Source: Linaria vulgaris
Taxonomy: Eukaryota; Streptophyta; Magnoliopsida; Lamiales; Plantaginaceae
DNA: 64,000 bases
NCBI GenBank assembly: GCA_948329865.1
Contig: OX415253.1
Location: 36,157,269 to 36,221,268, forward strand
Direction: 5' to 3'
Shown: positions 13,094 to 23,162 of the stretch, piece by piece
Position numbering within the stretch: the first letter of the stretch is position 1
Layout of the letters: each line of letters starts with the position of its first letter
Notes under the pieces: model-generated
Told to the model about the DNA's origin: nothing
What the model saw: the letters and a program-made list of their open reading frames with translations, nothing else
The model's database searches: none
Program-made: the position numbers and the translations under genes

Positions 13094-13638
13094 TAGGGAT
13101 AAAAACATCAAGCCCCCTGAACTATACACGTTTTTGCGACTTGCCCCTTAAAACAAAATTAATAAGCATTTCCCCCGTTAAACTATGCATGTCTATTTGA
13201 TTTGCCCCCTGGCTGGGTTCTCGGTTATTTTTGAACGGAATATTCCCCGTTCGATGTGTTTTTTTGCCTACGTTTTGTCATAAACTACAAAAATACATCT
13301 AGCACAACACATATGAGTCGTGTAGGGGAAATATTCCGGCCAAAAATGGTCAAAATACAACGAAGGGGAAATCGCATTTTAGCCAGAATATGCCCCGTTC
13401 GAGGTATTTTTTCGCCTACTTTTTGTTATCAACTACCAAAATACATCTAGTACAACACATATGAGTCGGGTAAGGGGAAATATTCCGGCCAATAATAGCC
13501 AAAATTAGCCAAAAACTCGGCCAGGGGGCAAATCGAACATACATGCATAGTTTAAGGGGAAAAATGCTTATTAATTTTGTTTAAGGGGCAAGTCGCAAAA
13601 ACTTGTATAGTTCAGGGGGCATGATGCTTTTATCCCTA
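13094..13638. mobile_element. 545-bp MITE with ~100-bp inverted termini
   Basis: The left end starts TAGGGATAAAAACATC and the right end is its inverse, TATCCCTA at 13631-13638. The inverted similarity runs about 100 bp inward on each side (blocks around CCCCCTGAACTATAC and TTAATAAGCATTT). The interior carries a direct duplication of about 100 bp with a period of 148 bp (from 13245 and from 13393). Flanks are A-rich on both sides so the target duplication cannot be fixed. It has no coding capacity, so it is a non-autonomous DNA element, inserted between the PBS and gag of the copia element. Confidence 0.82.
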
Positions 13639-13685
13639 AAAAATATCTTTGTTACCCAGAATCTCACTATTAATAATAGTGATCT

Positions 13686-13699
13686 GCTCTTGATGCCAA
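13686..13699 (-). other. Primer-binding site of the SIRE-like element
   Basis: On the minus strand TTGGCATCAAGAGC lies next to the inner end of the 5' LTR (one base apart). It is close to the TGGTATCAGAGC motif complementary to plant initiator methionine tRNA that copia elements use, with a few mutations. Confidence 0.75.
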
Positions 13700-13700
13700 T

Positions 13701-14686
13701 TGTAAGATCTTAGTTCAATATTACTTAAAACAATTTTATAGTTATAAGTAGGAACAATTGTAACAGCAAAAGAAAGCAATAAAGGACACAAAGGTTTTTA
13801 AGTAGTTCGCGCCAACACGACATAGTCCACGGGGCATTCACCCAAGTTCAACTCAAAACTCTTATACTTACTTAAGATTTAAATCATTAGGATTTATGTT
13901 CTAAGTAAACTAGACTCCACGTATTTACAGTTGTAACACTTAAAGATTCACTCTTTCATTATACTCCTTTTGAGTCTAAAAGACTTAAGGTATCTCAAAG
14001 TTCATTTGACTTAGAAGTTTTCTTACACTTAAACATGATTTGACTCGATACAGGACAAATGACTACCAATTATCTCTCAAAGTTTGTTTTTCACCGTTCC
14101 TGAGTCTTTTTCTTTTATAGGCTGGAGATTCCTAGAAGAAACTGATGTAACAGATCCTACGTTCCTTTGCAAATCTTCCAAATTTATTCGATTTATCATG
14201 TAATCGAAAGATACAAAAATATTCCATGCCACCATAATCATATCTAGATTAGTTGGAACAAAGATCGGATTAAACAAAGACAAAGAAATCTTGGAAGATC
14301 TTGAAAGTCTATCTTAAAAGAATAAGAAAAATATTTAGAACAATTTCCATATAAAAACATTTGACTTTGTATATCGCAAAAAATGATATTTGATGAAGAT
14401 TTCTCGTTAAAGATTAGATATCAAATTATCTTTTCAAACAAATCTTTTTTTATTTTTTCTTTTGAACCTGATTTCTTAATGACAACATTAAATCAAAGAA
14501 ATATTTTTTATTTTACCAAATAAGCTAATTTCGATCATTTCAACGGAGCTGACTGAGTAATGTTGCAATTGACAGATTCAGTGTTCCAAAATAACTTGAC
14601 TTTTCTTCATTAAAATATCTTTGAAAATTTGATTTAAAAAACAATATCAATTAGATTCATTGAATCAAATTGAATTCGTCCTAATA
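13701..14686 (-). repeat. 5' LTR of the SIRE-like copia element
   Basis: Partner of 1541-2776. Starts TGTAAGATCT on the plus strand and ends at TAATA, followed by ACTAC. It lacks the 166-bp insertion and represents the ancestral state at that site. Confidence 0.87.
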
Positions 14687-14732
14687 ACTACTTTAAATCA
14701 TTGTTGGTGAATATGCGTTTAGTAGTTGATTC

Positions 14733-14980
14733 TGTTATAAATATGGCAAGTGGAATTTGCCTAGTGACCATTGTTGAAAATTATGTACAAATATTATTTT
14801 ATAATAGTAGTAGATGTTGTAAATAGTGTAAGATGTTGAATTTTTTTTCTATATAAGGAGCCATCAAGATGAAGAGAAAAACACCAATTCACAAGTAATA
14901 TACTCTTTATTTGCTCTTCTTTCCCTATGTCCTTTAAATATATTGTTATAAACCTCAATGGTTTTAGTTTTTCTTTAACA
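14733..14980 (+). repeat. 5' LTR of the second copia element
   Basis: Starts TGTTATAAATATGG and ends TTTAACA. Contains a TATA-like CTATATAAGG near 14850, the likely core promoter of the element. A PBS-like CATTATCAGTACGA follows immediately (14981-14994). Confidence 0.88.
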
Positions 14981-15317
14981 CATTATCAGTACGAAGGTGC
15001 TCGGTCCGATACATTTTCTTAATATTTCTTTTTCCCTATGTACAATATATCCTTACTCTCCCAAGAAAAAAAAAGATTTAGTATAAACCCAAAATATTCA
15101 TACTATTCAATGAATCCTTTGCCAAAAAATTAGTATAAACCCAAAACGAGGATTCAATGTTTCAAAATTCAGTTCCAGTCTTTAAAGACAACGTTCAACG
15201 TTATAATGTACGAAAGTTTATATTTACTTGTTCATCTATCTCCATTATTATAGACAAGCAGGATTACCGCCTATCTATAATTTTATGATTAGATGAAAAT
15301 CCTATTTATATCTTACT

Positions 15318-15498
15318 GTCATCTAACTCTAACACTAACGCTAATTTTAACTTTCGTTGATGCTTGAGTTAACCCCAAGCTAGAAACGACTACTGACAAA
15401 TTATATTTCACTGTCATCTAACTCTAACACTAACGCGAATTTTAATTTTCGTTGATGCTTGAGTTAACCCCAAGCTAGAAACGACTACTGACAATTTA
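15318..15498 (+). repeat. Tandem duplication in the copia leader (two ~93-bp units)
   Basis: Two adjacent units beginning CTGTCATCTAACTCTAACAC (15318 and about 15411) and ending with CTACTGACAA differ by only a few bases. Non-coding. Confidence 0.85.
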
Positions 15499-15547
15499 TT
15501 ATTATGGAGGGTTTTACCTCCTATTATATTGTTTATTTTATTCCATG

Positions 15548-15770
15548 AGCCTATGAAAGTTTTTACATAGTAATGTGGCGAAAATTATTTAAGCACTTAA
15601 TTCATTGCAATTATTTTACTTGTTTACATTATTCCTTAAGCCCATGAAAGTTTTTACATAGTAATGTGGCAAAAATTATTAACGCACTTAATTCATTGCA
15701 ATTATTTTACTTGTTTACATTATTTCTTAAGCCCATGGAAGTTTTTACATAGTAATGTGGCGAAAAATAT
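15548..15770 (+). repeat. Tandem 91-bp repeats in the copia leader (about 2.5 units)
   Basis: The phrase CATGAAAGTTTTTACATAG (with small variants) starts near 15551, 15642 and 15733, a constant period of 91 bp. The units also share CACTTAATTCATTGCAATTA. Non-coding 5' leader of the retrotransposon. Confidence 0.85.
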
Positions 15771-16264
15771 ATATGTATTTACTTATCGTAATATTATTCC
15801 ATATTTCCGTTAAAATATCACTAATGCGGTGAAAATTAGTTTACATGTTATTACAATTAATTTTTGTTGCTAAATTATTAAAGATATTATCGTTCATAAG
15901 ACATGCCAAAATGATTGTTTTTCTAACGACTATAAACGGCTACTTACATTTTTCCTCTATAAATACAAAAATTTCATAACACAAATTTCACACAAATCTT
16001 CACATTATTTCTCTCATCTTGCAAAATGATCTCTACAATAACAACGATCTTGATCCTCATTTACCTTTTAATTTTTATGTTTATGCTAGTAGATGTGGAC
16101 ACTCCTATATTTGTCCCTATGATATTCCTCCCTTTTATCATAATAATGTTCGAGTTCAAGATTTGGCTAGACATGAGACAATTACATTGTATTATTGTAT
16201 AATTGTGATTCTTTGATTATGTGTTAAATAAATTGTTTCGATCCTAATTATATTTTTCTTGGTT

Positions 16265-17318
16265 ATGTATTTAGCTAGAAAAATGTCTAACCTCACGAGT
16301 ACAGTTAGTTGTATACTTAATATCACTAGCAAGAATTATGGACAATGGAAATCAGATACAAAATTGTACCTCAGATCAAAGAGTATCGTTGAAACTCTTG
16401 CTGCAGTAAATACAAATAGGGATCCAGAAAAATGTGAGGTTGTGATCTATATGAGAAAACATTTAGATGAAACTTTAAAGAGGGAATATCTCGATGTTAC
16501 CGATCCTCATGGATTATGGACAAACCTACTCGAAAGATATGTCCATCAAAAGGAAACCATGTTGCCAAAAGCCACTGATGATTGGAACAATTTAAGGTTC
16601 CAAGATTTTGAAACTATAAGCGCATACAACTCCGCGCTTATGGAGATTCGTTCAGATTTAATTTGTTTTGGAAGAAAGCTTAATGATAGAGATAACACTT
16701 TCTACTTTCCATGTGTCTATGATAAATGTCCAACAACAATACAGATTGCTGAATATTTCAAAATATCACGACTTGCAACAAAGGTTGTTAATGGTAGAAA
16801 GTTACAATAACTTATTGATGAAAAGTCATCAATCCCGTCCTCCTGGAGCACATGCATTACCTGAGACAAATGCCATTGATTTTTCAAACTCCTATGGACA
16901 AGGTAACAATGATAATGCCAATCGTGGCCGAGGTCGTGGTCGAGGGGGTTTTCACAACCCCTCGCATACCAACACCGTTTTTAAGAATAACCACCAGAAC
17001 AAAGAAAAATATAAAATCTCTCAAGGTTATTGTTTTAATTGTGGAATGAAAGAGCATTGGGCCAACAAATGTCGTAGAGGGAATAACGCTAAATATGTTT
17101 TCATTACTAAGCATATGCCAAGAAAGAAATATTTTCTTGAAAAACTACCATATATCTCATCAGGGTTGCATTATACATATATTAATGAAATCGAATCAAA
17201 TATGGTAGTCAATGAAAATCCAGAATTATTGACTTTATGGCATGATCGACTAGGCTATCCTGGTTCGACAATGATGCGAAGGATAATTGAAACTACACAT
17301 GGACATTCATTAAAATAG
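16265..17318 (+). pseudogene. Copia gag remnant with zinc knuckle and GAG-pre-integrase
   Basis: The likely start is the ATG at 16283 (MSNLTSTVSCILNITSKNY), with an in-frame ATG at 16265. The frame stays open to the stop at 16808-16810 and covers a UBN2-type gag domain. The product continues in another frame (16668-17318), which carries the CCHC knuckle CFNCGMKEHWANKC near 17032-17073. Only about 50 codons later comes the GAG-pre-integrase motif LWHDRLGYPGS (near 17238), where a zinc-binding His is Tyr. The usual retropepsin (D-S/T-G) between knuckle and GAG-pre-integrase is absent, which points to an internal deletion. Confidence 0.82.
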
Positions 17319-20251
17319 TCCATGTGAAGCATGTTCTCTTGGAAAGCCAATTATAAAGCATTTACCAGTTAAAATTAAGACATAATTACCCACATTTTTT
17401 GAAAGAATTCAAGGTGATATATGTGGATCTATTCATCCATCATGTGGACCATTTCAATATTTTATGGTATTAATTGATGCCTCAAGTCAATGGTCACATG
17501 TCTGTCTATTGTCTACTCGCAATATGGCATTTGCTAGATTTTTGGCTCAAATAATTAAAATAAGAGCTAATTTCCTGACTATACGATCAAGAAAATGAGA
17601 CTTGACAATGCTGGTGAATTCTCATCTCAAGCTTTTAATGATTATTGTATGTCAACTGAAATTACGGTTGAACATAGTGTTGCACATGTACATACTCAAA
17701 ATGGTTTAGCTGAATCATTAATTAAACGTCTTCAATTAATTGTTAGACCATTGTTGATGAAAGCTAAATTACCAAGTTCTTTGTGGGGTCATGCAATTTT
17801 ACATGTTGCATCACTAATTCGCATTAGATCAAGCTCGTATCATGAATATTCTCCATTCCAACTTGCTTTTGGTCATGAACCTAATATTTCTCATATAAAG
17901 ATTTTTGGTTGTGCGGTTTATTTTCCAATTGCACCACCAAAACGAACAAAAATGGGACCACAAAGAAGGTTGGAAATATATGTTGAATATAACACACCAT
18001 CAATAATCAAATATCTTGAGCCTCTAACAGGTGATGTCTTTACGATACGTTTTGCAGATTGACATTTTAATGAGTCAAATTTTCTAACCTTAGGGGGGAG
18101 AAAATGAGCAGTTGAAAAAATATATATCATGGTATAATACATATTTGACAAGTTTTGATATGCTAACAAAGCAATGTGATTTGGAAGTAAAGAAAATCTT
18201 GCATTTACAAGCTATTGCAAATCAATTACCCGATGCATTTACTGATATAATCAGGATAAAAAAACACACATATACCAGCTGCAAATGCTCCTGCTCATAT
18301 TGTAATTCCAAAAGAAACATCAAAGGTTGATATCTTTGATATATCTAAGAGACGTGGACGTCCTGTTGGCTCAAGAGACAAAAATCCTCGAAAAAGAAAA
18401 TGAGCATCAAAACCTAATGATCCTATTATTGAGGAATCTATGCCTGATGAGTTGCAAAATGTGACATATGAGATACCTCAAGAAGTTATACAATCAGATC
18501 CTGTAAATAAAGAGAACGTTGAAATCTCTATAAATTATATCAATACGGGAATGGTATTGGATCGAAATGAGATGGAAAATATGGATGAAATATTTTCATA
18601 TTTAGTCGCTTATGAAATTGTGAATGAAAATGGTGATCTTGAACCCAAATATGTAATTGGATGCCAAAATAAGAATGACTGGGATAACTGGAAATATGAT
18701 ATGCAAGCTGAAATAGATTCACTTAATAAGCGAAAGGTATTTGGACCCATTGTTCTCACACCGAAAAGTGTGAAACCCGTAGGGTTCAAATGGGTCTTCG
18801 TTCGCAAACGAAATGAGAAAAATAAAATTATAAGGTACAAAGCCCGCCTTGTTGCACAAGGTTTTTTTCAAAGATCTGGAATCGATTATGAAGAAATGTA
18901 TTCTCCTGTAATGGATACGATTACATTTTGATTCTTGATCAGTCTAGCGATCTATGAAAATCTAAACATGCATCTCATGAATGTTGTCACTGCTTATCTC
19001 TATGGATCACTTGATAATGATATTTACATGAAAGTCCCTGATGGTCTTAAATTACCCACAACATCAAGTTCCAAACATAGAGAAATGTACTCAATTAAAT
19101 TGCAAAGATCATTATATGGGTTAAAGCAATCAAGTCGCTTGTGGTACAATCGTTTGGGTGAATATTTATTAAAAGAAGGATATATAAATAAATCTTTGTG
19201 TCCATGCATTTTTTATTAAGAAAACATTATCAGTTTTTGCCATTATTGCGGTTTATGTAGATGATTTAAATATCATTGACACTGACAAAGGAATTCATTC
19301 AATAATGAATTATTTAAAGAATGAATTTGAAATGAAAGATCTTGGAAAGACTAAATATTGTCTTGGATTGCAAATTGAGCATGTTAAAAATGGAATACTT
19401 TTGCATTAATCAAATTATACTAAAAAGATATTGAACGTTTTAACATGGATAAAGCAACACCTTTGAACCATCCTATGATTGCAAGATCATTAACTATAGA
19501 TAAAGATCTATTTCGTCCTTGTGAAGAAAATAAAGAAATTCTTGGTTCTGAAGTTTCGTATTTAAGTGCCATTGGAGCTTTAATGTATTTAGCTAATTGT
19601 ACTCTACCTGATATATCATTTACTGTGAATTTATTAGCTAGGTTTAGCTCATCACCCACAAAAAGGCACTGGAAAGGAATTAAACATTTATTCCATTATT
19701 TGCAAGGAACTGTGGATCTTGGTCCATTTTATCCTAACAATGCAGAACAATAATTGATTGGTTATGCAGATGCAGATTTTCTATCAGGCCAATATAAATC
19801 CAGATCTCAAACTGGATATGTATTCATGTATGGAGGCACTGATATTTCATGGCATTCTCAGAAACAGACACCTGTTGCAACATCATCGAATCATGTTGAG
19901 ATTATTACACTCCATGAAGCAAGCAGGGAATGTGTATGATTACGATCAATGACACATAATATAAGAAGTACATGTGGCTTACCTATTAGAGAGGGTCCTA
20001 CAACATTATACGAAGACAATTATACATGTATTACACAGATGAAAGAAGGCTATGTCAAGAGTGATCGAACCAAACACATACCCCCAAGATATTTTGCCTA
20101 CACTCAGGAACTCGAGAAGAACAAAGAAATTAATATACAATATGTTCAATCATGTGACAAAATGACAGATCTTTTTACAAATGCACTCCCTACTGTAACT
20201 TTTAAGAAACATGTTCAAAGTATTGAGATGCGTCACCTACGAGACTTATGA
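17319..20251 (+). pseudogene. Copia pol remnant: integrase, RT and RNase H
   Basis: The integrase core spans about 17400-18060. Its three acidic residues are recognisable: Asp in QGDICG, Asp in MRLDNAGEF and Glu in NGLAES. After a decayed linker, RT begins at about 18670 (WKYDMQAEIDSLNKRKVF, GFKWVFVRKRN), has a TGA at 18929-18931 and continues through LYGLKQSSRLWYNRL to a YVDD box near 19255 in another frame. RNase H runs 19445-20251 with a TAA at 19751-19753 and a TGA at 19937-19939 where Trp is expected. It keeps YADADF and the terminal DLFTNALP motif. Several frames are needed, so it is inactive. Confidence 0.87.
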
Positions 20252-20423
20252 AGAATTGGAGATGCCAACTTGAGGGGGAGTTCACACGACTGCACTCTTT
20301 TTCCCTTATTAAGGTTTTTATCCCACTGGGTTTTTCCTTATAAGGTTTTTAACGAGGCATCATAAGACGTGTACAGAAGACGGACCATGTACATAACAAA
20401 ATCTTTAAATGGCCAAGAGGGAG
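20252..20423 (+). other. 3' untranslated region and polypurine tract of the second copia element
   Basis: Non-coding DNA between the last RNase H codons and the 3' LTR, containing a purine-rich GAGGGGGAG near 20271 and the polypurine tract AAGAGGGAG directly next to the 3' LTR. Confidence 0.7.
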
Positions 20424-20672
20424 TATTATAAATATGGCAAGTGGAATATACCTAGTTGCCATTGTTAAAAATTATGTACAAATACTATTTTATCGTAGTA
20501 GTAATTGTTGTAAATAGTGTAAGATGTTGGAAATTCTTTTCTATATAAGGAGCCATCAAGATGAAGAGAAAAACACATATTCACAAGTAATATACTCTTT
20601 ATTTGCTCTTCTTTCCCTATGTCCTTTTAATATATTGTTATAAAATTGAATAGTTTTAGTTTTTTTATAACA
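20424..20672 (+). repeat. 3' LTR of the second copia element
   Basis: Matches 14733-14980 along its full length. The first bases are TA instead of TG. Ends ATAACA at 20672, followed by GATTT. Confidence 0.88.
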
Positions 20673-22836
20673 GATTTGATATTATAAAACTGAAGCATTA
20701 TTTCGACAAAGTTGATTATAATGGAGATTTGGTAGTTGGTAATGATAGATGTACGTTAAAAAAAATAGTTATAAAGATCACTTGAGACATTCAAAAGCAC
20801 CCTTAATATGTAGAATATTATAAAGACATTTGAAACTTTTACCTTTTGTTTTTTTATGAATGCAAAATTGTGCTCGTCTTTCTGAGATATTTGCACGTAC
20901 CCTCATGGAATGCGCCCAAATAACTGTACGGGTTTTATAACAGTTTTGTTTATAATGTTAGACCAAATACTGGATAAATTAAGAAAAAGTTTATCTTTAA
21001 TTGTATATGCTAAGTTTGGAAAAATTGCATAATTAAAGCTGCAAATTATACAATTTTGCTATGTAGGTCCATAATATGGGATAAGGACGATATGGGTGAA
21101 GTCGGCATGGAGAAACCCCTAAAAAGTTTCAAGAAGCCAATCCTATCAGTTTTATTAAGTGGACCCTAATTTGTCTGTGGTCCTAAAAATACTTTCAAAG
21201 ATATGAGCTGGTTTTGTCAATGCCGAAGAGTATACCTAACGTGACACAATTTATTTTTGTCCGATTGGTGCTACTTGAGTTGTACTTTCCACCTTCTCTG
21301 AGTTGTTTCTTTTGGTGTGTTTATTATGTGATTGTGCATTCGAATGAAGGAACTGGTAAACAAAGGTGCCCGTAGTTCAAATGGGATGTTTGGCCTTTAG
21401 GAAGCTTGAGATTATGGGCAATGTTGGAATTCGGCAGCAACCATGACAGTTGATTAGAGGCAAAACTTTAATTACAAAAATTTATAATGATAAGGAAATG
21501 GGAAGTATGGTTTACTAGTCTGATGAGGCAATTATTATATAACCTCAAAAGATTTGATGAGATGATGAGCATATATTACTTTTATCCTACTATTTTTTGT
21601 ACAGCTAAGAACTCACTTGAACTACTTTTACACCTACACAAATAATTCCACCAATCAGATCGTTAATAATAATAATAAAAATCACCGTGCTGCTAGGATA
21701 TTAAATCTTAAATGGTTTGTTTTTCTTGTATGAGAACTACAGCTCCCATAACAAAGTGCGTATTAGAATTTAATAAATAAAAATCTTATTTTTCTATTCT
21801 GAATTTCCTAATCCTGTACAAACGTATGCATGAAGTTTTAAATACTAAAATACGATAATATAATAATAAAATGATTGTGTTTATATCATCCCATATATAA
21901 GTCCTCTAAGTGGATATGGAAATATAATGACTGAGAAACTGACTAGACTTATCTTATTGTTGGATAAAGCTAATAATTAACATGAATTTTAACTTGGACT
22001 TAATCTTCCTAGTAAGATTTAAGGCTTGTACCAAATCACTTTGTGTTAAAATCCTTGCGAAGCAAAGGGAGTAGATTTTTTTTTCTTCATGTTTTAAACC
22101 TAAATGGCCAAAAACACCACGAGAAAAAGGACAAAAATCCCTCTTTTATTGTTCCGCAAAAGGGTTTCGGTTCTTAAACTTTTTTTTTTTTTTTTTTTTT
22201 TACAAGAAAGTTATTCCTATTAGGCCATTACACAAAACCAAAATAGATTTTGCCTCTCACATAGAGATTTTTCGTCTGTTACGCATAACAAAAAGCTTTT
22301 GTGCCAAAATCGCCGTTAATGATAATAATGCATAAGAGTTGTTTGCTAGCCAGAATTATTGGAATTAGGTCCAGTGGTTGCTTCAAGCCATCTCTAGACC
22401 TTAGCTGCTAAAAATCAATACGTCGCATCCTCAATCATTCTCACACGTGTGACTGTTTTGGTCATGTAAACCACAATTAGGGGTGATACTGATTGATATT
22501 TATGCTTTTAATTACTAATCTATTCTGTGCCTCGTTTTTCGTTGAAGCAATTATATGGCCTGAAAATCAACAAGTCAAATTCACGACATACAAGCCTCGG
22601 AGTGGCACTGCTATTTGGTTGGAAAAGATACAAACCTAGATGAGACGTAGAGCCGCGGCACTGCAATTTGGTGGGAAAAGATACAAACCTAGATGAGACG
22701 CAGAGCCAAGGGTCCGAACATGAGGATGAAATAGATGATGGTGGGTCATTTTTCACCACTTGCTACAATTTATGTTTCAACGTTACTAGAATTGTTCCCA
22801 AGGCAATCGTTAAATAACATAATATTCTAAATAATG
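20673..22836. other. Intergenic DNA, one tandem duplication, no gene seen
   Basis: AT-rich sequence without a supported gene. A poly-T tract of about 23 bases lies near 22180-22201. A 53-bp direct duplication (GGCACTG.. units at 22604 and 22657, sharing AAGATACAAACCTAGATGAG) lies at 22604-22709. The reading frame across it has no recognisable product. Confidence 0.55.
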
Positions 22837-23162
22837 TGTTAGGGTTAAAGTTCTATTCGAGCTAGAACGGGCTCCAAGAATATTTAGGAGAGAAGAGAGA
22901 ATAAAAAGTAAAATTAACTAAGATTTATTGTTCTTGAATGAATAAAAAAATAACAAGACTTAGACTATTTATACTACTACTAATAATCTTTAACCAATTA
23001 AACCTAGACTTCTTAAAAGGAAATAACATAATTAAAGAAAGACTCCTAAATTAAGAACAAAATAACATAATTAACTACTTCCCATAATCTCTAAGCCATG
23101 TGGGCTTATGCTTTATACGACTGGGCCTAGCATTAATAGGTATAGTCTGTTGGGCCGTATCA
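22837..23162 (-). repeat. 3' LTR of the chromovirus
   Basis: Minus-strand LTR starting TGATACGGCCC and ending CCCTAACA. It contains the last 88 nt (including the stop) of the pol reading frame, at 23075-23162, so coding sequence and LTR overlap. Confidence 0.95.

Larger units (their letters stand above)
1541..14686 (-). mobile_element. Ty1/copia LTR retrotransposon, SIRE-like, degenerate and nested
   Basis: A complete but old minus-strand element. LTRs lie at 1541-2776 (3' LTR) and 13701-14686 (5' LTR). A PBS matching the initiator Met-tRNA type is at 13686-13699 and a purine tract (read on the minus strand) at 2777-2788. Flanks give ACTAG (1536-1540) and ACTAC (14687-14691), a 5-bp target duplication with one mismatch. 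Gag, protease, integrase, RT and RNase H remnants follow in copia order on the minus strand with many stops and frameshifts. Gag and the integrase-RT linker resemble the SIRE (Maximus) lineage as I know it; that lineage call is inference. Later insertions within it are annotated separately. Confidence 0.88.
14733..20672 (+). mobile_element. Second Ty1/copia LTR retrotransposon, decayed
   Basis: LTRs at 14733-14980 and 20424-20672 (about 248 bp each) share nearly all their sequence, including the TATATAAGGAGCCATCAAGA block. The 3' LTR is preceded by a purine tract (AAGAGGGAG, 20415-20423). Flanks GATTC (14728-14732) and GATTT (20673-20677) are a target duplication with one mismatch. The internal region encodes gag, integrase, RT and RNase H remnants on the plus strand. 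The leader is expanded by tandem repeats and the protease appears to be deleted. Lineage within copia was not assigned. Confidence 0.9.
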
